A DNA stretch of 64,000 bases from Cytospora piceicola. Its lineage: Eukaryota; Ascomycota; Sordariomycetes; Diaporthales; Cytosporaceae. How positions within the stretch are numbered: position 1 is the first letter of the stretch; each line of letters begins with the position of its first letter. The notes beneath the pieces are model-generated. The model had not been told where the DNA came from. It searched no databases and worked only from the letters and a program-made list of their open reading frames with translations. Location of the stretch: positions 1 through 64,000 of the forward strand of contig JALQBC010000016.1 in the NCBI GenBank assembly GCA_023375675.1. The letters are read 5' to 3'. Positions 1 through 12,419 of this stretch are shown in pieces. A program made the position numbers and the translations under genes.

Positions 1-26
1 AAGTAAGTAGGTAAGTAAGTAAGTAG

Positions 27-73
<47 letters not shown>

Positions 74-174
74 GGTAAGTAAGTAAGTAAGTTTGCTAGT
101 AAATTAGCTAGTAAGTAGATTCGCTATTAAATAAGTAAATAAGTAAGTAAGTAGGTAAGTAAGTAAGTAGGTAG

Positions 175-228
<54 letters not shown>

Positions 229-306
229 TCGCTAGTAAATTAGCTAGTAAGTAAATTCGCTATTAAATAAGTAAATAAGTAAGTAAGTAGGTAAGTAAGT
301 AAGTAG

Positions 307-353
<47 letters not shown>

Positions 354-494
354 GGTAAGTAAGTAAGTAAGTTTGCTAGTAAATTAGCTAGTAAGTAAAT
401 TCGCTATTAAATAAGTAAATAAGTAAGTAAGTAGGTAGGTAAGTAAGTAGGTAAGTAAGTAGGTAGGTAGGTAAGTAAGTAAGTAGGTAAGTAG

Positions 495-531
<37 letters not shown>

Positions 532-656
532 TAAGTAAGTTAGTTAGTAAGTTAGTTAGTAAGTTAGCTAGTAAGTTAGTTAGTAAGTTAGCTAGTAAGT
601 TATTTAGTAAGTTAGCTAGTAAGTAAGTAGGTAAGTAAGTAAGTAAGTAAGTTAGG

Positions 657-700
<44 letters not shown>

Positions 701-1078
701 TAAAAGGTTAGCTATTAAATTAGCTATTAAATTAACTAGTAAGTAAGTAAATAAATAAATAAGTAAGTAAGTAAATAAGTTAGTTAGCTAGTAGGTTAGC
801 TAATAAAGTACTTAGTAAGTTAGTTAGTAAGTTAGCTAGTAACTAAGTAGGTAAGTAAGTAAGTAAGTAAGTAGATAAGTAAGTAGGTAAGTAAGTAGGT
901 AAGTAAGTAGGTAAGTAAGTAGGTAAGTAAGTAAGTTAGTAAGTTAGTTAGTAAGTTAGTTAATAAGTTAGTTAGTAAGTTAGCTAGTAAGTAAATTCGC
1001 TATTAAATAAGTAAATAAGTAAGTAAGTAGGTAGGTAAGTAAGTAAGTAGGTAAGTAAGTAGGTAAGTAAGTAAGTAG

Positions 1079-1111
<33 letters not shown>

Positions 1112-1628
1112 TAAGTTAGTAGGTAAGTAAGTAAGTACGTTAGTTAGTAAGTTAGCTAGTAAGTTAGCTAGTAAGTTAGCTAGTAAAGTAGTTATTAAAG
1201 TAGCTAGTGTTATAATATATTAGAATAATAAAGGTAAAGCTATAATTCTAATATAATATAAGCATTTTACTTAATAAGAAAGGAAAGGCTTAAGTATAGT
1301 TAAGCCCTTTTAATTAAAGGTTTAAATACTAAGATATAGTAAGGCTTAAAAGCTTACTTAGTTTATATATAAGCGCGTTAAGTTAAGTAACCCTTAGGCT
1401 TACGCTATTATATTATAGCTAGTAATTTAGTTATTTAAGTATTTAGTAAGTAAATTAAAAGTAAGTAAGTAAGTAAATAAGTAAATAAATACGTTACTTA
1501 GTTAATAAATAAACTAGTAAGTAAGTTTATTAGTAAATACGTTAGCTAATAAGTAAGTAAGTAAATAAGTAAGTAAGTAGATAAGTAAGTAAGTAAGTAG
1601 GTAAGTAAGTAGGTAAGTAAGTAAGTAG

Positions 1629-1659
<31 letters not shown>

Positions 1660-1672
1660 GGTAAGTAAGTAG

Positions 1673-1703
<31 letters not shown>

Positions 1704-2290
1704 GGTAAGTAAGTAGGTAAGTAAGTAGGTAAGTAAGTAAGTAAGTAAATAAGTTAGTAGGTAAGTAAGTAAGTACGTTAGTTAGTAAGTTAGTTAGTAA
1801 GTTAGTTAGTAAGTTAGTTAGTAAGTTACTTAGTAAGTTAGCTACTAAATTAGCTAGTAAGTAAATAAATAAATAAATAAGTAAGTAAGTAAGTAGGTAA
1901 GTAGGTTAGCTAGTAGGTAAGTAGGTTAGCTAGTAAGTTAACTAGTAAAGTAGTTAGTAAGTTAGCTAGTTAATTATTAAGTAAGTTAGTAAGTAAGTTA
2001 GTAAGTAAATAAGTAAGTAAGTAGGTAAGTAAGTAACTAGGTAGGTAGGTAAGTAAGTAAGTAAGTAAGTAGCTAAGTTAGCTAGTAACTTAGCTACTAA
2101 GTAAATTAACTAATAAGTAAGTTAGCTAGTAAGTTAGCTAGTAAATTAGCTAGTAAAGTAGTTAGTTAAGTAGCTAGTAAAGTAGTTAATAACTTAGTTA
2201 TATAATTATTAAGTAAGTAAGTAAGTAGGTAAGTATATAAGTAAGTTAGCTAATAAGTTAGTTAGTAAAGTAGCTAGTAAGTTAGTTAGT
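1..2290. repeat. Degenerate GTAA tetranucleotide tract with higher-order unit
   Basis: About 2.3 kb built almost wholly from the 4-base unit GTAA, with common variants such as GTAG, TTAG and CTAG. A longer sub-unit containing TTCGCTATTAAATAAG recurs near 120, 255, 400 and 990, spaced by roughly 140 bases for the first three, so the tract has higher-order structure and is not simple slippage alone. A short non-repeat stretch (about 1210-1440) interrupts it. No open coding frame is meaningful here. The left end is cut by the window edge. Confidence 0.9.
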
Positions 2291-2300
2291 TAATTATCTC

Positions 2301-2380
2301 GCCGCTTAAGGCTGCGGAGGAGACGATAGAGTAACGCCCGAAGGGCGTTACTCTATCGGATCCGGAGTAGCCTAAGCGGC
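2301..2380. repeat. GC-rich hairpin / imperfect palindrome
   Basis: A perfect 16-bp inverted repeat (2324-2339 against 2343-2358) surrounds a 3-base GAA loop. An outer arm pairs GCCGCTTAAGGCT (2301-2313) with AGCCTAAGCGGC (2369-2380), with unpaired bases between the two stems. The element is GC-rich in otherwise extremely AT-rich DNA and keeps CpG and CpA sites that RIP would normally have mutated. It lies between the GTAA tract and the transposon nest. Function unknown; a MITE-like remnant or a structured replication or chromatin boundary element are possible. Confidence 0.7.
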
Positions 2381-2592
2381 GTATTTAACTATCTAACTAA
2401 CTAGCTATTAAGTTTCCGATCCTTCCTAACGGAAGGCCTTCTCGGCAGGCGGTCCTACCGCCGTTCCCCAGTATCCTATATCCCGGTTTCCGTGCTTTTT
2501 ATCCTTTACATAGTAGAACAGCCTACATTGAAGGATGTTTGTTTATAAGCGAGATATTTATTCTAGATATAAGGTACAAATATTAAGAGCTA

Positions 2593-2633
2593 AGTCAAAC
2601 ACCCTATTAGTAGAACACCCCCTTTAGTAGAAC
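2593..2633 (+). repeat. Left terminal inverted repeat of the DNA transposon
   Basis: Starts AGTCAAACACCC directly after a TA dinucleotide and contains two tandem TAGTAGAAC motifs. It matches the reverse complement of 18631-18671 with three transition-type differences, two of them C/T as RIP would produce. Confidence 0.88.
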
Positions 2634-2744
2634 ACCCTTCCCATACCGCTATTACGATAACTACCTATATATAACTCCCTTATTTCTCAGCTAAATCTAG
2701 TCTAAATCAATTCATTTTTACACTATTTAATTCCCCTTATCTTA

Positions 2745-3513
2745 ATGCCTACTTATACCGAAGATAATGTTAATAATACTATTAAGGCTATTATAAACGA
2801 GAAGTCTTTTTAACAGGCTTCTTAAAAATAGTCTATACTAACCACCACCCTTTATAATAGAATTTCTAGCCGTTAACCACGCTAAATCGCCTACAAGACT
2901 AAATAAAGGCTTTCTCGCCGTTAGGAAGACTATCTAGCTAAATAGGTAATAACTTAAGGCAACTTAAGCCTTCTACTAACTTACGCTTAAGTTAAAGAAT
3001 TTACTTAAAGAATCTTAACTATCTAAAGCGACCTAAAGCTTATCGGCTACTACTAAATAAAACGATTTTTAAACAGAAATCTATCTATTCGAACTTAAAA
3101 AAGCTAAACGATAAAAGCTGTAAAGGCAGACAATACGTATACAGCTATAATTAAGCCTTAGTTTTATTATTTAGCCCTCCTCTATATTAAGGCTATTAAG
3201 GCCGAGAATCGTTATAATATAAACGAGGCTAGGTTAATAGAAGGCTAAGGATCTAACGGTCTTATTCTCGGAAGTTTTAAAAGCCGTTTTATATAGAAAA
3301 GGGTACCTAGATCGAAGGCCTAAATCTCTTTTATTAAAGGTATCTCGGCTACCGGAAAAGCCCTTCCTCTACTAGTTATATTTAAAGGCTAGACGGTCTA
3401 ATAATAATAGTTTCGAGACGATATTCGAAGCAGACCTAAGTATAAATACTAGCAGTTTATAACGATAAAAAAAGGCTAAATAACAGACCTAACAGCTATT
3501 AAGTAGCTTAAGA
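2745..3513 (+). pseudogene. Pogo/Fot1 transposase, N-terminal half (broken)
   Basis: From the ATG at 2745 the frame reads MPTYTEDNVNNTIKAI, the familiar start of fungal pogo/Fot1 transposases. Helix-turn-helix-like fragments follow, separated by in-frame stops. Near 3300-3410 the frame gives a recognisable piece of the DDE region (SATGKALPLLVIFKG, where an active element would have no stops around it). Many stops replace Trp, Gln and Arg codons, the usual RIP outcome (TGG, CAA, CAG, CGA to stop). The gene is interrupted at 3513 by a gypsy element and continues at 17714. Not functional. Confidence 0.8.
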
Positions 3514-3718
3514 TGTGAAAGGCTAGCCCTTAAGTGGTTACAGAAAGGGATCCTATTACTGTTTATAATCTTCTATAAGGGAAGATTCTAAGTAGCTGCT
3601 ATAATAGTACGTAAAGCAGAGATTATACTGCTCTTAGGCGTTATAGCGTAGGTATAGCGTTATAGCGTAGGCTTCGGCCTATATATACTAAAGCCCTTAT
3701 AAGCTTTAGCCTATAATA
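3514..3718 (-). repeat. 3' LTR of the outer gypsy element
   Basis: A 205-bp LTR, the same length as the other three. Its end at 3514 keeps the unmutated TGTGAAAGG (minus strand CCTTTCACA), which shows the original TG...CA termini. TAAGA immediately precedes it (3509-3513). Confidence 0.92.
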
Positions 3719-5005
3719 TTAGCTTCCCCTTCTTTAAGTATATCTTTAACCTTAAAGGTTTATACGTTATACGTTATATAAAAGTACGTTTATAAGAACC
3801 TTTAGCGTTATCTACTTAAGTCTGTTACCTTTTATAGCCTTTCGAATATACCTTTTCTTTTTCCTTTTCTTTTAACCGTTAACCTTACTATAAGTACCTC
3901 CTCTCCCCTTTTTTTTCTTTTATTTTAATTACGATAAAGGTTTTAAGCCGTTACGTAACTATTTTTATATCGTTTATAAGTAGCTTAATCTTTAACGTTT
4001 ATTTACTATAGCTAAAAAGCGAAGGCGTGTTTTATTATCGTTATTTACCTATACGTCGCTTATAAATAAAACGTTTATTACTACTAACTAAAAAAAAATA
4101 AGATCGTATTTAAAAAGCTAAAGTTTAATTCCTTTATAACGCTTTAGCTACTTACCCCGATAATATTTATAAAGTCTTTTACTTTAAATATATTTATCGT
4201 TTAGCTAAAAATCTTAATACGTTTTACTATAACTATTCCGGTAAATAATAAGTTAGTCGAAGGCCTATTTTAAACGGCTTATATATTATTAATCCTTCCG
4301 ACAGGTTAAAAAGCTTATTATACGTTTTATATATATAATAGTAATAAAAAGAATATCGATTACTTATATACTCCGGTAAGTTTCTTTTTTTAAAAGCTGT
4401 TTATATTATAATACTAACCTGTTTAATAGTTGTTTAAATACCCGAAGCTAATCGAAGCTACCGAAACCTTAGCTAAAAAAGTAAAAGAGTTTAATTCTTA
4501 AGATTACGATAAGCCTTTTTCTCTTTTATTATAAATAAGCTTTAAATAGCTAACTTATTTTTATAAATTCTGTAAAAACGTAAAACACTACTAGTTTTAT
4601 AATAATCTAAGCTTATAAACAGTTATAAAGTAAAAAAAATACTTAAATAAATAGCTTAAGTAATAATAGTATTTAAGCTATAAACAGCTTATATACTATT
4701 AGTATAAACTTAAATAATAAAGTCCGGGCTTATCGCGTAAGTAGTAAATAATACTGTATTTATTAAATAACAGCTAACTCCTTTTTAAAAGTAAAAGAAT
4801 AAGCTTACTTAAAGTCTTATTATTACTATCTGTCTTTTAACGGTAAAGCTTAATAAGCTAAAAGATAAAGTAATTAAAATTAAAAACTTTATTATCTTAT
4901 ATATAAACCGCAACTCGAATAAAAGTTAGCTAATATAATCGTACGTATAAGTACGTTATAAGCCGTTTCTTCGCTCGGTTTAACGAATTTAAAAAGAAGG
5001 ATAAG

Positions 5006-5210
5006 TGTTACGGGCTAGAGCCTATAAGGGCTTCGGCACACACGGGCCGAAGCCTGCGCTATAACGCTATACTTACGCTATAACGTTTAAGAGTAGTATA
5101 ATCTCTGCTCTGCACACTACTATAGCAGCTACTTAGAATCTTCTTTTATAGAAAATTATAAATAATAATAGGATCCTTTTCTATAACTACTTAAAGGCTA
5201 GCCTTTTATA
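5006..5210 (+). repeat. 5' LTR of the inner gypsy element
   Basis: A 205-bp LTR starting TGTTACGGGC and ending CCTTTTATA. It holds CTTCGGCACACACGGGCCGAAG, a short inverted repeat, and is preceded by ATAAG (5001-5005). Confidence 0.92.
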
Positions 5211-7199
5211 TATAATCTTTTATTTATTATAATAAGCGATAGTATTATTAAAAAGTAGTTATAGCTTAAGACGATATTAAATAAGTCTTTACTTAAAATA
5301 AAACAACTTACTTTTACGTTAAACCTTTTTTAATAGCTATAAAGATAGTAATTCGAGGTTTATAAACGAAACTACGTTAATAAACGTAATAAACTTATAT
5401 AAGTTGTTTTCGAACTATACGAAAGTAACGAAGTAAGCTGTTATAAACTATAAAAGTAGTTTATAAACGTTTTTTAAAAAACCGAAACGAAATAGGCTAT
5501 TAATTAAATTTATACTTAATTATAAGCTAATAATACGTCGGCTATAAGAAAAGCGCCCTTTAACAGAAACTAAACGGAACTTACTTTTACGTTTAAAGAA
5601 CTATTATTTTTAAGCTTATATAATAACTAAGGCTTAAAACGTAATAATATAAACCGAGACTTTTTAACTAACGAAAAACGTAAGCTTTTCTTTTAACCCG
5701 AGAAGTTTAATAGTAATCAGATATATTATCTTTTATAAAAAGCGTAAATAAAATATAAACTCGATCGGGATATAAACTTTATCGGTAATAACTATAATAA
5801 ATACTATACGATTTATAATCGTTTAAAAAGAGTAATAAAAAAGCTTATTAGCCTTTATTATACTACCGGTAAGCTTAATTAAAACTATAACCTTATTACT
5901 TTTATAACGTACTTTTATAATTACTATTATAATAAAAATATACTAATATAAATAAGATAAAAGCTATTTAAAACTATATAAAATAAGAATTAAAAATTTT
6001 TTTTATTTTATATAAACTAAAAATAAATACTTTTTAAGTTAAAAGAAACCTTTTAGCTTAATAAAATTAAACTTACTATCCTTTCGAAAATAATTAATAA
6101 TAAGTTAAAAAAAGAACTTATACTTATAAATATATTAATCTACTATATAAAATAAGTTAAAACTATACTTAAAATTATAAAAAATATAAAACGTTTAAGT
6201 TTAAAAAAAAAAGTAGTTATTTAGCTACTTTTTATATAAGTACGTTTAAATAATCGAAATAATAAATATTAATAACGATATACTACGTTACTACCGATAA
6301 AGATAATAACGTTATAATAACCGACGTAAACGTTATAAAAGCCGAATAAAGTAAAAAGTAGTAAATACGTTAAATAAATAACGAAAAGATTTAATAACGT
6401 AAAAACGAAAACCTTTATTTACGTTACGTTTAGTTTAACTACTATATAAACCGTTATTATCTATTACTAGCTACGCCTTTTTTATAAAGTAACGTTTAAG
6501 CTATTATTACTTAAAGGGAGAAAAAGGAAGATAAAAACTTAATCGGCCTTTAAATAGAAAATAAGTAACTCTTATACTTAATCGTATATAAAAGCTAAAA
6601 GATATTAAGTTCGAGCTAAAGGTTATAAAGCTATTTATAAACGGTTCTCTTTTTATAATTAACCTATTATATAATTAAATTAAATTCGTTAATATACTAA
6701 TAAATACTAACTATAAAAGCTACTTTACGATTAGTAATTAGCTTATTTATAACCTTTATTTTATATGTTTCTTTATTTTCTTTTATACTTTAAAATAAAC
6801 AGCGAGCTTTAAAATAGTTACTTTTCCGAAAGTTATTTTAAAAATAACCTTTTTAAACGTCGACTTAAATAGATATAAATACTATATTTAAGCCTATATT
6901 ATCTTATATTTATACTATAGTATTATCTTAAAAAAGCTATAAGCTAAAATAAAACGTATTACTTATATAACTTATAAGTATTATATTATAATTAAATAAG
7001 TAAGTAACCTTAAAGTATAAGAATAAAGGTTTACTCTTATTTCGAAGTACGCTATTATAGACGTTAATATACTTATCTTTAAAGCTAAAATATAATAAGG
7101 TAAGCGTTTATAAATAACGACTATATAGTTTTTTACTATAACGCTTATAAATATTAATAAAGTACTTATTTTAAAAACCGAAGTATAAGTTACCGACTG

Positions 7200-10100
7200 C
7201 TTTCTATAAAGGTTCGTTTACTTTATTAAACTCTTCGATAAAGATAAAAAAGATAAGCTTTTACTATATTGTTTAAAAGTTAACTATAAGATTTACTTTA
7301 CTTTTAATATAAATAGTAAGCTAGTTAAAGCTTTATAAAGCTTTTTATATAGAATATTATAAGATAAACTTTTAGTTTTTTATAAAATACTTACTAAGCT
7401 ACTCGATAAAAGCTATATATAAGCGAGTAGCTTATTAATAGATATACCGGTTATTTTTATTAAAAAGCCCGGTAAAGGCGTTTATTTTTATATAGACTAT
7501 TATACTTTTAATATTATTAGCCGAACAGATCGGTATCCTTTCTTTTTTATTAAAAAAACATTTATAAGTATTTTATAAGTAAAGTAGTTTATTAAACTTA
7601 ATATTCGAATAGCTTTTTATAAGCTTTATATTAAAGAGAAGGATAAGTAGAAAACAGCTTTTTAAACTTAATTCGGCTTTTTCGAATAATTAGTAATACC
7701 TTTTAGCTTATCCGGAATACTTACTACCTTTTAATAATATATTAATTTAGTATTATATAAGTACTTCGATATTATTTATTTAACGTATTTCGACGATATA
7801 CTTATTTATTTTAACGGAATATATTAAAATTATAATATTAAAGTTAAGTAGATTTTAAACGTTTTATAAGCTACCGGTTTTAACTTAAATATCTTTAAAT
7901 ATAAGTTCGGTATATAGAAAACGAAATATTTTAAGTTTATTATTAAGGCTAAGGTCGGAATTAAAATAAACCTAAAGAAACTACTTACTATTAAAGATTA
8001 AAAAGCTTCGAGTACGTTTAAAGGTATACGTAGCTTTTTTAGCTTCGCTAACTTTTACCGGCAGTTTATTAAGAATTACTTAGAAATCGCCGGCCCTTTT
8101 CTACTTCTTATAAAAAAAAGAACTCTTTTTTATTAAAAACCCGAACAGAAAGCCTTTTTCGAGTAGCTTAAGTACTATTTTATTACCGAACCGGTTTTAG
8201 CCTAATATAATTTAAACCTCTATATACTTTTTAAAGTAAATAGCTTTAAATATTTTTTAAAAAGCTACTTATTTTAATAAAACTACGATAAACTATTCCG
8301 CTTAGTAGTATATTACTTATAGTAACTTACGCTTATAGAAAGTAATTATAAAATCTACAATAAAGAACTCTTTACTATTATAAGCTATTTAAGCGTATAG
8401 AACGCTAAGCTTTATAATATAGTTTCCTTATTTACTATCTACTTAAACTATAAAAATCTAAAGTACTTTATAACGATTCGACGTCTTTTAAAACGTTAAG
8501 TTCGTTAGTTAAAAGAACTTTTACGTTTTCGCTTTTAACTCGAATACTATAAGAAAGCCGTTATAATACGACTAAATATACTATTTAAAAAAGAATAAGA
8601 TATACCGAAGGAAATAGATAATAAGCGTTTTATAAGTCGAGATATTTAATTACTTTATAAAGAATAGCTATTTTTAAAATAACGTCGAAGCGGCTTTACC
8701 TAACTTACTACCTTTATCGTTAATAATAAAATAATTCTTTAAAATAAAAAGCTATTTATTTATAAAGACTTATAAAACGTATAAGATACTACTTTTAAAT
8801 ACGATATAAACTATCTTTACCTTATCCGAGCCGTTTATAAAAAAACTAAAAGCTTCTTTTTTAATATATAAACGACAGATAATACGCTTTTTAACGTTTC
8901 GATTATAAAGTATAAAATAAATAATAACTATATTCTCCGGTTTCGAAAGAATATATAAGTACTTAAATAAAAGCCGTTATATACTAGCCTTATTTAAAAT
9001 ACTTATAATTCTTATATCTCCGGCTACTTTAAGTAAAATACGACTATTTCGCTATTTAGTTATAAATACTTTTAGCCCGAGATATATCGTATAGTACGTT
9101 ATTTTATAAAGAACTACGACGTTTATAAAAGGAAGACCGTTTAATAATACCGGAAGAAAAGCCTTTTTAAGCCTTTTTTAGTTTTCGAGCGAATATAAAG
9201 TAAGTTATCTATCGACTTTATAACTTATTTACCTTAAGAATATCTAAAAAACCCCGAGTTCTTTATAGTTATTATAAATAGGCTAAGTAAGGCTATTACA
9301 CTTAAAGCTATAACTATAATAAAAGCTAAAGCTTATACTAAACGGTTTTTAAACTATTACTAACGATTTTATAGTTTTTTTAATATTTTAACTAATAACC
9401 GCGGCTTTAACTAAGTAAAAGGATTTTAAAAACGTTTTTATAATTTTATTAGTATTAAGTAACGACTAAGTACTATATATTACCTTAAAACCGATAGTAT
9501 TACCGAGTAGGCTAACTAAAAGGTTTTTAATTACTTATAAGCTTTTATTATATATATTTAGTTCGATTAAAGCTTACTTTTCTTAAAAGTGTAGCTTATT
9601 ATTAATAACCGAAATACTTTTACGATTAGTATTAGCTTATTTTTCCTTTAATATAGCTACTATACTAAACTAATTTAATAAGTATAACGCTTAGCTATAC
9701 CGGCTTATAAGCTATACGCTTAAGCTAAAGATTTTATATAATAGCTTAAAGATATAATAGAATTCGTTTAAGCAGCTATAGCTGTTACTTAATAAAAAAT
9801 AAAAAGAATAGCTAACTAACGATATAACTTTATAAAGCGTTTTATTATTAAAGATTACGTTTAACTGTTTTTTAAAAACGTTTAAACTAACTAACCTTTT
9901 AAAAAACTTACTTAACTATATAAAAAATATCACGTATCTGCCGTAATAAACTCTTATACTATAAAACTAAAGGTATTATTAAGTATATATCTACGTTTTT
10001 ATATAAATCTCTTATTAAAAGTAAGTAATAACCTGCTTTTATCTTAAGCTTTTTATAATTATTAGCTACCTTTAATTGTTTTAAAAAAGGACAGAGATAA

Positions 10101-10330
10101 GGTAAAGCTTAAGTATTACGTTAAAACTATTTTTAGCGTATATAAGAAACCGGTATAGAATAAACTTAAAGTAAGTATAGTATTAAAACGCGAAGTTTAT
10201 ATTAAATAGGTTAGTTAAGTTTAGCTTTTTTAAGAACCGTTAAAAAACTTTAAGAATATAGCTATACTCGACAAGTATAAAAGCTATTATAGGTTAACTT
10301 ATAACTATAACGGTCTTTTTATATAAATAA
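7200..10330 (+). pseudogene. Gypsy pol remnant: RT, RNase H, integrase, chromodomain (inner copy)
   Basis: Visible fragments, in order, with stops between them: reverse transcriptase with YIDYYTFNIISRTDRYPF near 7485-7540 and the catalytic YFDDILIY at 7786-7809; an RNase H-like stretch near 8240-8430; the integrase zinc-binding side near 9040-9130 (PEIYRIVRYFIKNYDV); the integrase core start near 9185-9230 (LSIDFITYLP); and a chromodomain end near 10210-10290 (EP.KNFKNIAILDKY). A C-terminal chromodomain assigns it to the chromovirus branch of Ty3/gypsy. No intact frame survives; gag upstream (about 5.3-7.0 kb) is too eroded to read. Confidence 0.85.
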
Positions 10331-11897
10331 AGAGAAAATTTATTATACTATAAGCTATAGTAATTAGCTATAATAAGCCGCTACGCCTCTGTTATTAATA
10401 TAATAAACGGTTAGTATTAAATAATACGAAAACCTATATTATTTTATATTAATAAATACTAACTTATTATATAAGCTAAAACGATATAGTAGTATTAATA
10501 AGATAGAATTTAGCTAGCTTAAAAAAAGTAAGCTACTTAATACTAACTATATACCTACTTAGACTATAAACCCTTTTCTCTTCCGATAACGGTAATAACT
10601 CTTTACGTTTTTATCCTTCTTTTTAAACTTATTAAACTAAACGAAAGAGCGGCTTATAATATACCTATATATATAACCGTATTAACTAACTTTTACTTTC
10701 GTTTAAGTTATAATCTATATATAAAATAATAAATTTTTTAATTTTAACTACCTTATCTTTTAGCTTATTAAACTTAACCGTTAAAAAATAGACGGTAGTA
10801 ATAAGACTTTAGGTAAGCTTATTCTTTTACTTTTAAAAAGGAGTTAACTATTACTTAACGGATATAGTACTACTTACTACTTATATAATAAGCTTAAACT
10901 TTATTATTTAAGTTTATATTAATAGTATATAAGTTGCTTATAGCTTAAATACTATTATTACCCGAGCCGCTTACCTAGATATCTTTTTTACTTTATAACT
11001 ACTTATAAGCTTAAATTATTACGAAACTAACGACGTTTTACGCTTTTATAGAATTTACGAAAACGAGTTAGTCGTTTAAAGCCTATTTATAATAAAAAAA
11101 GGGGAGGTTTACTATAATCTTAAGAATTAAACTCTTTTACTTTTTTAGTTAAAGTCTCGGCAGTTTCGATTAGCTTTAAGTATTTAGATAGCTACCGAGT
11201 AAGTTAATACTATAATATAAACGGCTTTTAAAAAAAGAAACTTATTAAAGTATATAGATAACCGGTATTCTTTCCGTTACTACTATATATATAAAATATA
11301 TAGTAAGCTTTTTAACTTACCGGAAAGGTTAATAAAATATAAGCTGTTTAAGATAAGCCTTCGACTAGCTTACTACTTACTAAAGTAGTTATAATAAAAC
11401 GTATTAAAATCTTTAGTTAAGCGGTAAATATACTCGAAGTAAAAAACCTTATAAATATTATTAAGGTAAGTAGCTAAAGCGTTATAAAAGAACTAAGCTT
11501 TAGCTTTTTAAATATAATTTCGCTTCTTTTAGTTAATAATAACGAACGTTTTATCTATAGGTAACGTATAGGTAGAAAACGATAATAAACCACGCTTTCG
11601 CTTTTTAACTATAATAACTAAACGTTAAGGATTAAGCTGTTTATAAACGATATAAAAATAGCTATATAGCGGCTTAGAACCTTTATCGTAATTAAAATAA
11701 AAGAAAAAAAGGAGGAGGGCACTTATAGTAAGGTTAATAGTTAAAAGAAAAAGAAAAAGAAAAAGTACGTTCGAAAGGCTATAAAAGGTAATAAACCTAA
11801 ATAAGTAACGCTAAAGGTCTTTATAAACGTACTCTTATATAATATACGGCGTATAGACCTTTAAGGTTAAAGATATACTTAAGGAAGGGGGGGCTAA

Positions 11898-12102
11898 TAT
11901 TACAGGCTAAAGCTTATAGGAGCTTCGGTATATATAAGCCGAAGTCTACGCTATAACGTTATACCTATACTATAACGCTTAAGAGTAGTATAATCTCTGC
12001 TTTACGTACTACTATAGCAGCTACTTAAAATCTTCCTTTATAGAAGATTATAAACAGTAATAGGATCCCTTTCTATAACTACTTAAGGGCTAGCCTTTTA
12101 TA
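11898..12102 (+). repeat. 3' LTR of the inner gypsy element
   Basis: A 205-bp LTR starting TATTACAGGC (G-to-A change of the TG terminus) and ending CCTTTTATA. It is followed by ATAAG (12103-12107) and preceded by the purine run AAGGAAGGGGGGG. Confidence 0.92.
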
Positions 12103-12419
12103 ATAAGAACGTAAAGAGTTATTTTATTATCGAAGGAAAAGAGGGTTTATAGTTTAAGCAGGTATATAGCTAGTATTAAGTAACTCGCTCTTTTTAAGCT
12201 AGTTAAATTCTATCCTACTAATATTACTCTATCGTCTCGGCTTATATAATAAGTTAATACTTATTAATACGAAATAACGTAAGTTTTCGTATTATTTAAT
12301 ACTAACTGTTTACTATACTAATAGTAAAAACGTAACGGCTTATTATAATAAATTACTATAGTTATAGTATAGTAGATTTTTTCTTTATTTATATAAGAAG
12401 ACTATTATAGTTATAAGCT

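Larger units (their letters stand above)
5006..12102 (+). mobile_element. Ty3/gypsy chromovirus, inner full-length copy (plus strand)
   Basis: A 7,097-bp element with 205-bp LTRs at 5006-5210 and 11898-12102, a polypurine tract just before the 3' LTR (around 11881-11893), and a 5-bp duplication ATAAG (5001-5005 and 12103-12107). It is inserted in the opposite orientation inside another copy of the same family. Domain order from the degenerate frames is reverse transcriptase, RNase H, integrase, chromodomain, as in Ty3/gypsy chromoviruses. All frames carry many stops and the sequence is extremely AT- and TpA-rich, as expected after RIP. Confidence 0.93.

Noticed and set aside
1..2290. Repeat tract as a telomere or CRISPR array
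   Set aside because: The unit is GTAA, not TTAGGG, and there are no unique equal-length spacers; it is a tetranucleotide satellite in a eukaryote.
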